A stretch of 64,000 nucleotides of DNA, taken from Flammeovirga kamogawensis. Its GTDB lineage: Bacteria; Bacteroidota; Bacteroidia; Cytophagales; Flammeovirgaceae. The stretch spans positions 868,001 to 932,000 of the forward strand of contig NZ_CP076129.1 in the NCBI RefSeq assembly GCF_018736065.1, read 5' to 3'. Position numbers and translations under genes: made by a program. The notes beneath the pieces are model-generated. The model ran no database searches. It saw nothing but the letters and a program-made list of their open reading frames with translations, and had not been told where the DNA came from. Every line of letters starts with the position of its first letter. The stretch's first letter is position 1. Positions 34,400-43,999 of this stretch are shown here, piece by piece.

Positions 34400-37300
34400 A
34401 TGCGTTTACTTCTTTTCTACTTACTACTTACATTTTATTATCTTACTTCTTTTGCCCAGCAAACTTCTTTTTATCCTTATAAGAACTACTATTTTACTGT
34501 AGGGGATGCCAACGAAGATTATGCAATTGGTCTAATGCAAGGTTATGACGATCAAGATGGAATGTTTGCGGTAATTTTAATTAATGCAGACGGTACATAT
34601 CAATACATGACTTTAGGTGAATATAGTGAGGTAACTGATATAAAAATACACCCCTCGTTACCAATAGTTGCCGTTTCTTCTTTACATAAAAATGAAAATA
34701 AAGTTGGTGAATTGACATTTTACGATGTTAAAAACAATGCACTAATCGGTAAGATTCAAGGAAATTATGAACAGCTTCAGTTCTTAGATAATGATTCATC
34801 GATTACAGCTCTTCAGAAAAGCTATGGTTTTACAAATCGCATAGATAGAATAAACTGGAAGACACAAAAAAACACAGGTACTTTTTATTTTAAAGATATT
34901 AAAAAGTACTTTATTTCATCTATACCTAATCAATTAGTATACCTTAAAAATGGCTTTTTGAGTACTTTAGATACACTTAATGTACTAGATGTAGCAAAAA
35001 GTTCTACGCAAACAATTCCTCTACAGTTAGTCTCTTTTACTACTGGAGGGAAAACTAAATACCTAAAAGATGGGAAAATACCAATTTGGAAAAACAATAA
35101 TTGGTCGTCTAAAACAATTAAAAATATTATTCCTATTAGTAACCCTACTTCTCTAATTCCAAGGTTAGAAAACAGTTATTATATAGAAGATATTAATAAT
35201 AAATTCCAAAGGTATTTTCTTTCCGACTTTTCTTTAGGAAATGCATCCGATTATATTTTAACACAAGCTGGTAGTAAACAACTTCTACTTTTCGAGGATA
35301 AAATCTATTATGCAATAGGACAAAATAATGTAAAAGAAATACAAAGTCCTTTTTATCTAAATCTTTCAAAGAACAGTAATGTATCTATATTATCAACAAA
35401 AATTGTAGAGAAAGGTACTTGGATTTTTACAGGAAGTGGAATTCAGTTTGCAGAGTTTCCTCAAAGGAATTTTATTCCTAAAAAAGCTCCTCCACATATT
35501 GATTTCCCAAAAGGGTTTAAAGAAATAAATAAAGATATTACTTGGGTCAATAAAGCTGGTACAGTCCAAAAATATGATTTTGTAGATACTGAGGTAAAAA
35601 ATGAACTTCCACTTATTAAATCTTACCAACTAGCAAATAATGGAAATAAACAAGGATCATTTTCTAAAGATGGATTGCATTTTACAATTAATAAAAAAGA
35701 CAATATCATCTATGCCTATTTTAATTACGCTGGAGCAAACTCAATTGATTACCTCTCTGGGATTAATGCGTTTAATTTATCATCAGATTCCATAGTAAAT
35801 ACATTCGATGATTTTAATGCAATTATAGATAACCTAATATTTAATAGGTTTCACTACGACGAAAAATCAGAAAGTATCTATCTATGTTATCACTCTTCCT
35901 TTGGGTCTCCATCAAATAATTATAAAATTGATGTGGTTAAAAAAGGTAGCTTTGAAAAGGTTGAAGAATGGCCAGAAAAATTCACTTCGATACTATCACA
36001 CAATAGAGTTTTAAATCAATACGAAAAGCTAAATATAAAAGGCTTTTCTCCAATTTCTGCAAATAAAAAACTCGGAGATTTAAACCTTGATTGGTTTGAT
36101 GGTGTACCGTACTTGTATATCGAACACAAAAATATATTATTATTCCCATTTAATAATAAAAATGGAAATAGTGAATTATTTGTCTATGATACCTCTTTGG
36201 CTTTAGATAACCCAACTTTTCTTCGTTCGTATGCTATTGGTGATAAAATAACTCAAATTGATTTTCATAACAATCAGGTAATTATTGGATTAAAAAAAGG
36301 GGAAATCCAATTTATTGATTTAGAAAAATTAATAAATAAGAGTAGAATTAAAGAGAAGCAATTTGGAGAAAATATGCTTTCTGTTTACATCAATAAATCT
36401 CATGAGGGTAAAATAAAAGGGTTAAATTTTATCAATAATGGACAACAACTATTGATACGTGATAACAACTCCTCTTTTAGTATATGGGATTTAAAAAATG
36501 GACTGCAAACTTTTTTCGAAACTAGTAGTGATAAAGGGTGGTTTTACCAAAAGGAAGACACGTTAGTTCATAGAGGAAAACACAAGGTAAATGAAAAGTG
36601 GCTACTCTCTAAAGAAGTGAAAATTTATGATAGTAGTGATTATAACTCAATAGAATACCTACAATACGACGAGAATAATACCCTTTTTTTAGATCGTAAC
36701 CAACTAGTTATTGTTTCTGAAAACGACTCTAATGCCATCAGTATTAATAAACTGAAAAGCAATTACATTTATAAAGAATATGAATATAGCAATGCCGTTA
36801 AAAAAACAAGTGAATTATTAGCGGCGAAGAAATATAAAAATAAAATTGCCTTCCTATTTAGTAATGGATGGGTAGGTGTCTATTCTTTAAAAATTGACCA
36901 ATGCTTTTATAAGGTTGATCTATCAACTTTAGAAAAAATTAATCAGTTGCCTAAAGAAAGTACTATTTCCATGAATTATGGAGCACTTACTATTGATAAA
37001 AATAATGATGCACTTTATGTTTCTAACCAAAATAATGAAGTTGTACAATTGCAATTCAGTACAGGTGATTTCATCAACAAAATAACGCCATTTAAAAATT
37101 CCGACAGCCCTATTTCGGCTATAGAAGTGAATAAAAATTTACTCGCTATAGGAAATACAAATAGTAAGGTGAAAATCTTTTCAACAGCACCTTTAGCAGA
37201 TCTATTTACTTTATATACACCCACCAACGATATCTTTAAAAAGAAGGAAGTAAGTCCTTTCAATCAAAGTGCATTTTATGTAAGTTACCTCTCTAGAAAT

Positions 37301-39508
37301 GAATTGATGTATGTTGATTTTTCTAATGAGTTTTTTACCCAACATAAAATGAAAACAGGTCAATATAAGCTTGTTGAAACTGCTGGTGATTATACCTACG
37401 AGACAACAAAAGCTTATTATCTTTCATCACAAATATGCTTAAATAACAAAATAATAGGCATTGATTATTCAGAGAATCAATACGTAATGGAGTACGATTT
37501 GATTAATAAAAGCTATAAAAAGCTTTTTAAAATTGAGGTACAAGAAGATGAAAAAATGTATGCTTTATTCAAAAGCCCTGATGATACAATGTATGGTATC
37601 TACATAACAAAAAAAGATGGTTCTTATTACGAACAAGAAGTTGTAAAAGTGCTGCTCTATTCTACGAAGAATCATGAGAAAATCTCTGAAATAAACACCT
37701 CTACTTTTGGTGTAAGTAATCTTTTTAATCACATACATTTTATAAATAACCATGAGTTAGTTTTTATAAAAGATGGTAATACTTTCTTCACTTATAATCT
37801 AACAACAAAAACTGGTAAATTATTAAATAATACAGAGGTAAAAAACATCTCTTCTAATTACTTCTTAAGTGATGGAACGGTACTACACACAGCTTATAAA
37901 AGTACAACATCTACTAAAAACAAACTGCTCTATAGTATTGATTTTAATAAAGAATTAGAAGTTATAGACTTAACTACTTCCAAATCTATAAAACACTGGC
38001 CACTCCCTATAGATACTTACCGTTCGTTTTTAATGAACGACGATAAAGTATTGGTCACTGCATCGGAGAAGAAAGAGATTTTGTTTTGGGATGTAGATCA
38101 AAATGTTGGTGAGTTATTGGCTACTATGTACCTCTCTCCTAGTATGGATTATATTATCTATACTCCAGACCTATATTATACATCTACTAAAAGTATTGAC
38201 GACCTTATAAGTATAAAATCTAATAATAATGTCTATAAATTTGAACAGTTTGATTTGATGCTAAATAGACCCGATATAGTATTTGATAGATTAAAATTTG
38301 CCAATCCAAAATTGGTGGAATATTATACAGAACTAAGGAAGAAAAGAATCGATTTATTAGCAACTTCAGTGGTAGATGCCATACAAAATATACCTACTAT
38401 TAAAGTTAAAAATGCACCTAATTTAGTAGTCAATGAAAAAGAAACTACACTCTCTATTACTGCTGCCTCTGATAGTTCGACGTTAGCATCATTGCAAATT
38501 TGGGTAAATAATGTTCCTTTTTATGGTTCCTCTGCCCTGTCAATTAGTGATAAAGTTTTCAATATAAATCAAAAAATACCTTTATCTATGGGAGAAAATA
38601 AAATAGAAGTTTCTTGTACAGATACACTAGGTAGAGAATCCATCCGATGGGCTAGAACGGTCAATAATCAATATAAAAGAAAACCAAAAACCATTATTGT
38701 AAGTATAGGTGTATCGCAGCATCAGCAAAAAGATATGAATTTAAAATATGCTGATAAAGATGCTAAAGATTTTGCTCAATTATTTATTGATACCACTGAT
38801 TCTACTACTATAGAAACCATTCTATTGCAAAACGAAATGGTAAGTTCTGAAAATGTAAAAGCAACCAAAACTAGATTAATGGAAACTTCCGTAGACGATC
38901 AAGTATATATATTTTATGCAGGACACGGAACTGTGGCCAACAAACAACTTTTTCTCTCAACATATGAAATTGATTTTAACGCACCTGAACAAAAAGGCCT
39001 AAGCTATAATGTTCTCGAAAATCTATTAGACAGCATCCCTGCAAGAAATAAAGCACTATTTATAGATGCTTGTCAGAGTGGAGAACTTTTAGATGTCAAA
39101 AATGACATGGGTACTGGTATTGCAAGTACAGAAAGTCCGGCAAATAGTAGAGGATTAAAGGTTAAAGTAAGTGCTAAAAAAAGTGACGCTACATTAAGCA
39201 ACATTAAAGCTGTTTTTAATGAGTTAAGACGTGGTACAGGTGCGTTTATTTTTAGTAGCGCTAGTGGTATGGAATATGCCTACGAAGGTGAACAATGGAA
39301 AAATGGTGTATTTACCTATGCACTACTAAAAGGTTTATCGGAAGAAGATGCAGACCAGAATAATGATGGTATTATTAAGGTTTCTGAATTACAAGATTAC
39401 CTATTTAAAGAGGTTTCTGAACTTACAAATGGACGGCAGAACCCTACCAATAGATTAGAAAATATTGGCAACGACTTTAATTTTTACAATAGAAAAATAC
39501 AAGAGTAG
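34400..39508 (+). CDS. Exported giant beta-propeller/caspase (C14) protein
   Basis: 1702 residues. Signal peptide (1-19, ending SFAQ). Residues about 20-1330 are WD40/quinoprotein-like beta-propeller sequence with repeated L-x-I-x-D/N strand turns. A short Ig-like segment follows (about 1350-1430). The C-terminal caspase domain (about 1432-1695) opens KTIIVSIGVSQHQQ and has the His motif FYAGHG (His1509) and the Cys motif IDACQSGE (Cys1558), the complete catalytic dyad of family C14. The end has an EF-hand-like DADQNNDGIIKV loop. Bacteroidota propeller-caspases of this length are undescribed in function. The signal peptide places it in the periplasm, unlike cytoplasmic defence caspases. Its substrate is unknown. 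Confidence 0.88.
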   Translation: MRLLLFYLLLTFYYLTSFAQQTSFYPYKNYYFTVGDANEDYAIGLMQGYDDQDGMFAVILINADGTYQYMTLGEYSEVTDIKIHPSLPIVAVSSLHKNENKVGELTFYDVKNNALIGKIQGNYEQLQFLDNDSSITALQKSYGFTNRIDRINWKTQKNTGTFYFKDIKKYFISSIPNQLVYLKNGFLSTLDTLNVLDVAKSSTQTIPLQLVSFTTGGKTKYLKDGKIPIWKNNNWSSKTIKNIIPISNPTSLIPRLENSYYIEDINNKFQRYFLSDFSLGNASDYILTQAGSKQLLLFEDKIYYAIGQNNVKEIQSPFYLNLSKNSNVSILSTKIVEKGTWIFTGSGIQFAEFPQRNFIPKKAPPHIDFPKGFKEINKDITWVNKAGTVQKYDFVDTEVKNELPLIKSYQLANNGNKQGSFSKDGLHFTINKKDNIIYAYFNYAGANSIDYLSGINAFNLSSDSIVNTFDDFNAIIDNLIFNRFHYDEKSESIYLCYHSSFGSPSNNYKIDVVKKGSFEKVEEWPEKFTSILSHNRVLNQYEKLNIKGFSPISANKKLGDLNLDWFDGVPYLYIEHKNILLFPFNNKNGNSELFVYDTSLALDNPTFLRSYAIGDKITQIDFHNNQVIIGLKKGEIQFIDLEKLINKSRIKEKQFGENMLSVYINKSHEGKIKGLNFINNGQQLLIRDNNSSFSIWDLKNGLQTFFETSSDKGWFYQKEDTLVHRGKHKVNEKWLLSKEVKIYDSSDYNSIEYLQYDENNTLFLDRNQLVIVSENDSNAISINKLKSNYIYKEYEYSNAVKKTSELLAAKKYKNKIAFLFSNGWVGVYSLKIDQCFYKVDLSTLEKINQLPKESTISMNYGALTIDKNNDALYVSNQNNEVVQLQFSTGDFINKITPFKNSDSPISAIEVNKNLLAIGNTNSKVKIFSTAPLADLFTLYTPTNDIFKKKEVSPFNQSAFYVSYLSRNELMYVDFSNEFFTQHKMKTGQYKLVETAGDYTYETTKAYYLSSQICLNNKIIGIDYSENQYVMEYDLINKSYKKLFKIEVQEDEKMYALFKSPDDTMYGIYITKKDGSYYEQEVVKVLLYSTKNHEKISEINTSTFGVSNLFNHIHFINNHELVFIKDGNTFFTYNLTTKTGKLLNNTEVKNISSNYFLSDGTVLHTAYKSTTSTKNKLLYSIDFNKELEVIDLTTSKSIKHWPLPIDTYRSFLMNDDKVLVTASEKKEILFWDVDQNVGELLATMYLSPSMDYIIYTPDLYYTSTKSIDDLISIKSNNNVYKFEQFDLMLNRPDIVFDRLKFANPKLVEYYTELRKKRIDLLATSVVDAIQNIPTIKVKNAPNLVVNEKETTLSITAASDSSTLASLQIWVNNVPFYGSSALSISDKVFNINQKIPLSMGENKIEVSCTDTLGRESIRWARTVNNQYKRKPKTIIVSIGVSQHQQKDMNLKYADKDAKDFAQLFIDTTDSTTIETILLQNEMVSSENVKATKTRLMETSVDDQVYIFYAGHGTVANKQLFLSTYEIDFNAPEQKGLSYNVLENLLDSIPARNKALFIDACQSGELLDVKNDMGTGIASTESPANSRGLKVKVSAKKSDATLSNIKAVFNELRRGTGAFIFSSASGMEYAYEGEQWKNGVFTYALLKGLSEEDADQNNDGIIKVSELQDYLFKEVSELTNGRQNPTNRLENIGNDFNFYNRKIQE

Positions 39509-39582
39509 TTTATAAAAAAGAGCAATTAGAAAATATAAAATTAACGCTATCCGTAATTTTTAAATTTTATATATTTAAAATC

Positions 39583-39726
39583 TGGCCAGGCAATCCAAAA
39601 AAGAGAGTGCTGTATTACTGCAAATGTGTGACTTAGCACTCAAACAACTTCTATCTGGCAAATCACTAACAGGGTCAAGGAGGTGTATTTGCACAAAAAC
39701 TTAATTATGAACTAAGAAAAAAATAA
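39583..39726 (+). pseudogene. Remnant of an IS256-like transposase N-terminus (frameshifted)
   Basis: A plus-strand frame reads DLALKQLLSGKSLTG and, after one extra base, QGGVFAQKL before stopping. This resembles the opening helix of IS256/mutator-type transposases (consensus like ALKELLSGKxLTGxxGVFAPL). The rest of the transposase is missing. The call rests on my memory of the family motif and covers only about 25 residues. Confidence 0.35.
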
Positions 39727-39791
39727 ACTCTGAATCAAAACGAGACAGCGTTCAGATTAAACTCCTGAATCCAATCAAATTCATCATTCAC

Positions 39792-40241
39792 CTATAAAAT
39801 CTTTTCAAAGCATATACTACTTTCTACTTCTTCATACTGACCATAATTTGGTATAATTTTATACATACTTTTTTTATAAAGACCAATAGCCTCTGGCATT
39901 TTATCACCTGTTTCTAGAACACATTTTTTATAGCCTAGTGCAGTTGCCCAACATTCTAAATCATGTAAAATTAAAACTGCCACTTTCTTTCCTCGCATTT
40001 CTGGTATTACATACATTCTTTTCATTTCCATAACAGATAATGCATATTCTTTCATTGCACCACAACCTACTGGTATATCATCGTAATAGGCGACAATTAC
40101 ATTTTTAATTTGATCTGTTGTATTGTACTTAGCAAAAAAATCATTTGTATCACCATTTCTAATTGCTAAATCTTTATCTAGTTGAAGTACTAAATTTTGA
40201 AAGTCTATATCTGTAGAGTTTGTTCTTTTTAATGTAATCAT
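39792..40241 (-). CDS. GNAT-family N-acetyltransferase
   Basis: 149 residues from the ATG at 40241; the frame extends to a TTG at 40262 that is not needed. The GNAT core shows GCGAMKEYALSVMEMKRMYV (beta4), VIPEMRGKKVAVLILHDLE with the acetyl-CoA P-loop (R-G-K-K-V-A) and YKKCVLETGDKMPEAIGLYKK (beta5-helix). Typical single-domain length. Substrate unknown. It lies alone between the caspase gene (convergent) and the lipoprotein at 40308. Confidence 0.9.
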   Translation of the reverse strand: MITLKRTNSTDIDFQNLVLQLDKDLAIRNGDTNDFFAKYNTTDQIKNVIVAYYDDIPVGCGAMKEYALSVMEMKRMYVIPEMRGKKVAVLILHDLECWATALGYKKCVLETGDKMPEAIGLYKKSMYKIIPNYGQYEEVESSICFEKIL

Positions 40242-40307
40242 TTCTTTAATGTTGATTTTCAAGAGTTATTTATTAAAATAGAAACACTAATACTATATTA
40301 AACACAT

Positions 40308-41180
40308 TCACCTTATTCTATATCCCATTGTAATTGATGAAACATTAAATGAGTTTATTATTCGATTATTATATGATATGTTAAACCTTTTGTACAATAC
40401 ACTACCTCCTATCAATGTACTCATTGTAGCTTTAGGAGAGTACTCATCTGTGTAACTTGAGCTTCCTAAACCCATTTTTAAATGCATAGCTAGAGATTTA
40501 CTAATTTTAAAATCTAATTCTGAGTAAAACATATGATCAATAAACACAGCATTAGATTTAGGAATATATAATTCATCAATTCCTTGAGTTAGTAAAGTGT
40601 GTATTTTATCTCTAATATTATCATATTCCCCTCCATCCCAAAATATATTTAACTGATAATTAATAATTCTGAAGTTGACATATTTAGTAGGGATTTGAAA
40701 ACCTAAATTAAAATTAAACCCACCACCATAATAACTAGTTGCACTCGGTATATTCCCAATATTATTTGAATAATCTGGCAAACCGTTATCTATAACTTTT
40801 CTTAAAGCGTATTTATTTTCTACAGATCCTACAAAATCTTGTAAACTATTTAAATTTAATTGACCTACATAAAAACTTGTCCCTACACCTATATGATGAT
40901 ATTTAGCTACTTTTGAATATGATAAATTTCCAAATAAAGATTGATGATCAAACACATTATCAACGTACTGTAAGCTTCCACTTTCACCATAATAATGACC
41001 TCTTCCATTCCCTTTAGAAAAACTGAGAGAGCCATTTAAAATATACTCTGTACTATCTCTATATGTTGGGATTTCTATTGGCTGAGCTGATACAAGTTCT
41101 CCTGAATGAGGTAATAAAACGACACAACTTTGAAAAAAGATAGATAGAATTACTAGAGAATATAATACGTTAGTTTTCAT
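40308..41180 (-). CDS. Outer-membrane-type lipoprotein, function unknown
   Basis: 290 residues with an SPII signal (MKTNVLYSLVILSIFFQSC, Cys19). The rest is rich in alternating aromatic and polar residues with strands such as GNLSYSKVAKYHHIGVGTSFYVG and a final MGYRIR ending in an aromatic-basic end, as seen in small outer-membrane beta-barrels. No family motif is recognised. It is followed by a GNAT gene 66 bases downstream and lies 56 bases downstream of the trypsin-like gene on the same strand, so it may share that transcript. Confidence 0.72.
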   Translation of the reverse strand: MKTNVLYSLVILSIFFQSCVVLLPHSGELVSAQPIEIPTYRDSTEYILNGSLSFSKGNGRGHYYGESGSLQYVDNVFDHQSLFGNLSYSKVAKYHHIGVGTSFYVGQLNLNSLQDFVGSVENKYALRKVIDNGLPDYSNNIGNIPSATSYYGGGFNFNLGFQIPTKYVNFRIINYQLNIFWDGGEYDNIRDKIHTLLTQGIDELYIPKSNAVFIDHMFYSELDFKISKSLAMHLKMGLGSSSYTDEYSPKATMSTLIGGSVLYKRFNISYNNRIINSFNVSSITMGYRIR

Positions 41181-41236
41181 TCATAGTTTTAAGTTTTTCA
41201 GCAAAAATACTCTTTATTTTTTAATCTAAAAATTTA

Positions 41237-42241
41237 TTATTGAATTCCCAATATAATCCAATCATAAGAAGTAGACACGCTAACAAAAATACTGATATCA
41301 CCGTAATCACCATCTGTATGATTGGCAATTGGTTTTGTTGCTCCTCCAGATAAAACACCAGCTATTTCCCAAACCCCATTGTTATTTATAAACAGTGGTC
41401 CTCCACTATCTCCTTTAACAGTCGTTCCTTCAAAATCAAGTGCCACTGTATTACTAGTCCCACTGCCAAGTATTTGTTCATCTTCACTTATATAATCATC
41501 GCCTAAAGAATTAATAGTACCTGAAGGGTTATCAAAATCAATAGCTAAAAGACCGCCAGAATAAGTAACTCCATTAGCTGAAGTAGTTAAACCGTCTACT
41601 TTTCTATCTAAAATATTACTGACTGCATGTTTTTTAGAATCTAGGTTATCATCCTGATCTGCCCTTTTTGAATAATCACCAAAGCCACAAATCCATACTA
41701 CACTTTCGAGTTGTTCTATACTTTTACTAACTAGTTTTACAGGTGTTATGGTTGTTATGGGTGTAGAAAGTTTAACTAAACATAAATCGTTTGCGTGGCC
41801 ATAATCTTGATTTCCCGTTAACCATGTAGGGTGTAAAATAACTTCTGTTACTAAATATTCGGCAGTCGGATTGTTGGGGTCATTTCCAACTTTTACCGTA
41901 ATACCAGAGGCTGGTGCAGGACTCGATTGTGTTTCTTGTACATAAAAATTATGTGCTGCAGTTAAAATCCATTCTTCGTCAATTAGTGTCCCAGATGCTG
42001 TGTATTCTTGATTATCGCTCCCGTCTAAACTATATCTAAATTGTATTACAGCGTCAAAATTGGGTAAGTTACTATCGCTATTAACTGTCAATGCTTCATA
42101 TTCCGCTAATTTCTTATCATGTCTAATACCAAAAGTCGAAGAATTTTCTTCTTTGCTTACAATCTCTTCATCCTCCTCTTTATTACATGAAAAAAACAAT
42201 GCTATAGAGCACATTAATACTAAAATACGTTGATAAAACAT
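41237..42241 (-). CDS. Trypsin-like (S1) serine protease lipoprotein
   Basis: 334 residues. SPII signal with lipobox Cys19 (IALFFSC), an acidic linker, then a chymotrypsin fold with all three catalytic residues: TAAHNF (His97), HANDLCLVKL (Asp152) and VKGDSGGPL (Ser279). The oxyanion glycine context is standard. It should be anchored in the periplasm or on the surface and cleave proteins. No propeptide-like N-terminus of zymogen type is evident. Loop 190-260 is unusually long and acidic for a trypsin. It sits upstream of the unknown lipoprotein at 40308 on the same strand. Confidence 0.92.
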   Translation of the reverse strand: MFYQRILVLMCSIALFFSCNKEEDEEIVSKEENSSTFGIRHDKKLAEYEALTVNSDSNLPNFDAVIQFRYSLDGSDNQEYTASGTLIDEEWILTAAHNFYVQETQSSPAPASGITVKVGNDPNNPTAEYLVTEVILHPTWLTGNQDYGHANDLCLVKLSTPITTITPVKLVSKSIEQLESVVWICGFGDYSKRADQDDNLDSKKHAVSNILDRKVDGLTTSANGVTYSGGLLAIDFDNPSGTINSLGDDYISEDEQILGSGTSNTVALDFEGTTVKGDSGGPLFINNNGVWEIAGVLSGGATKPIANHTDGDYGDISIFVSVSTSYDWIILGIQ

Positions 42242-42410
42242 AGGAGTATTTCTTAGGTTTAAAATAGATAATTGGGTATTCTTTAAAATACAGATGCAGT
42301 TTCTAACCTAATAATAAGCAATTCTATTTTAGCTGTAGCTCTCTTTCAATTACTTGAAGAATATAATTGAAGATGTTCTTAAATTAATACAATTAGTAAT
42401 GATAAAAAAA

Positions 42411-42439
42411 GAGCAATTAAGATACTATCCTAATTGCTC
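42411..42439 (-). terminator. Terminator of the GlcG/HbpS-family gene
   Basis: A perfect 9-bp stem GAGCAATTA / TAATTGCTC with an 11-base loop; on the minus strand it is followed by TTTTTTTATC. Confidence 0.82.
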
Positions 42440-42469
42440 CCTTCAAGTTATATAAACTTTATTATTTTT

Positions 42470-42877
42470 TTATTTTACTAAGGCTTCAACACCAGCCATA
42501 GCAACAGCATGATCATCTTCTACAGTACTACCACTTACACCAATAGCACCAATTATATTACCTGTTTCAGGACATTTTATTGGTACACCACCTGGGAATG
42601 TAATTAAACCATTATTCGAATGTTCAATATTGTAAAGAGCTCCACCCGGTTGAGATAATTCACCTATCACACCAGTATTCATATCAAAGAATCTTGCTGT
42701 TTTTGCTTTTTTAATTGAGATATCTAGAGAACCTAACCAAGCACCGTCCATACGAGCAAATGCAGTTAAGTTAGCACCACCATCCACTACAGCAATGTTC
42801 ATTTTTACTCCTAATGCTTCTGATTTAGCTTTTGCTGCACTAATAATTTTTTCTGAGTTTTCTAATGAGATATTCAT
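42470..42877 (-). CDS. GlcG/HbpS-family protein (PF03928)
   Basis: 135 residues from the ATG at 42877. The longer frame starts with TTG and would add a hydrophobic stretch without support. The sequence has the family motifs [30 protein letters not shown], and [23 protein letters not shown]. HbpS binds heme in Streptomyces, GlcG is linked to glycolate use; this homologue has no known role. It is monocistronic with a strong terminator and lies next to an AraC regulator on the same strand. Confidence 0.9.
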   Translation of the reverse strand: MNISLENSEKIISAAKAKSEALGVKMNIAVVDGGANLTAFARMDGAWLGSLDISIKKAKTARFFDMNTGVIGELSQPGGALYNIEHSNNGLITFPGGVPIKCPETGNIIGAIGVSGSTVEDDHAVAMAGVEALVK

Positions 42878-43001
42878 GTAATTATTTTTTAGATTTATTA
42901 TCTGATTGTACAGCAAACATACTAGATCATTTTTTACGTTTTGTTACTTAAAAAGGTCGATCTGTTGTGATAAAAGTTCAGATATAAAAAAGTAAATCCA
43001 T

Positions 43002-43847
43002 TTAAGCTATTTCTGTTGGGCTCACACCAAATTTCTTCTTAAAAGCATTGCTAAAATTAGACAAATTATGATAACCAAGATCCATGTAAATGTCTGAAGG
43101 CGTTCTGTTTTCCATTTCTAATAATTCTTTGGCCTTTTCTAAACGCTTATCTCTTAACCACTTACCAGGTGATATATTATACTCTAATTTAAAATGTCTT
43201 TTAAAAGTAGATAAACTCATATTACATAAAAAGGCAATTTCTTCTAAACTTAACGATGAAAATATATTTTGTTCAACACTTACTTTAAAAGAGGAATCCT
43301 TTTTCTGACTTTCAAGAGATAATAAAAACTTCTCAAATGATTTGCCATATTTTCTTAATAGATAGATTAAAAGTTCATCAAATTTTATTGATAATAGCTT
43401 GTCGTTTAATTTGGCTTGAGGTTCATTAATATTAAAAAGAGAATCTATGTAAGAAGTGAGATAATTATCATTTTCAATACAGAAAAAAGTTTCTTCTATC
43501 TCTTCATTTTCAGCTGTTTCTTTATCTATATATTCAGTAATAAATTTAGACAACCTTTCTTCTGTAAAAAATAGTAATTTACAATAATAATTCTCCTCCG
43601 GATCGAGCAATTCACTCCACAAACAATTCCCCTTTCTTAGCAAAATGGATTGTTTCTCATTTACTGTTACTGCCCTATCTGCATAATGTACTTCTTTCTT
43701 TCCTTTTTGTAAGAAGCTAAACATATGCATATTAAGGTTTACTTTTGTTTTAATTATCTCTTTTGACATTTTTAAGTTATATATCAAAAGCTCTTTTTCT
43801 GCTAGCTCAGATTGAATGTAGTGTTCTGGGATATTTTCAATGGTCAT
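43002..43847 (-). CDS. AraC-family transcriptional regulator
   Basis: 281 residues from the ATG at 43847, one codon into the computed frame. The N-terminal half has a cupin-like effector domain (HMFSFLQKGKKEVHYADRA). The C-terminal 100 residues are a double HTH: SLEEIAFLCNMSLSTFKRHF and YNISPGKWLRDKRLEKAKEL, then PSDIYMDLGYHNLSNFSNAF and KKFGVSPTEI. It lies upstream of the GlcG/HbpS gene (about 124 bases) and downstream of the beta-lactamase-like gene, so it may regulate either. The inducer cannot be predicted. Confidence 0.93.
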   Translation of the reverse strand: MTIENIPEHYIQSELAEKELLIYNLKMSKEIIKTKVNLNMHMFSFLQKGKKEVHYADRAVTVNEKQSILLRKGNCLWSELLDPEENYYCKLLFFTEERLSKFITEYIDKETAENEEIEETFFCIENDNYLTSYIDSLFNINEPQAKLNDKLLSIKFDELLIYLLRKYGKSFEKFLLSLESQKKDSSFKVSVEQNIFSSLSLEEIAFLCNMSLSTFKRHFKLEYNISPGKWLRDKRLEKAKELLEMENRTPSDIYMDLGYHNLSNFSNAFKKKFGVSPTEIA

Positions 43848-43912
43848 CAATTCCTGTTATTTTTGATGATATAATTATGATTAGTAATCAATCTAGCCCC
43901 TATTTCTATGAA

Positions 43913-43960
43913 AAAAGTATGCTCAATAGATTTTCATAGAAATCTACTAAACATACTTTT
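43913..43960 (-). terminator. Terminator of the beta-lactamase-like gene
   Basis: A two-part stem: AAAAGTATG / CATACTTTT outside and TAGATTT / AAATCTA inside, with a 5/5 internal loop and a 6-base apex. On the minus strand it continues into TTTTTTC. Confidence 0.72.
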
Positions 43961-43999
43961 AATAGTAAAACATATTGCTTCAAAGCTTATGTTAATAAT

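Noticed and set aside
34400-39508. CRISPR-associated caspase (Craspase/TPR-CHAT)
   Set aside because: It has a signal peptide and propellers, no TPR-CHAT layout, and no CRISPR or cas genes are near.
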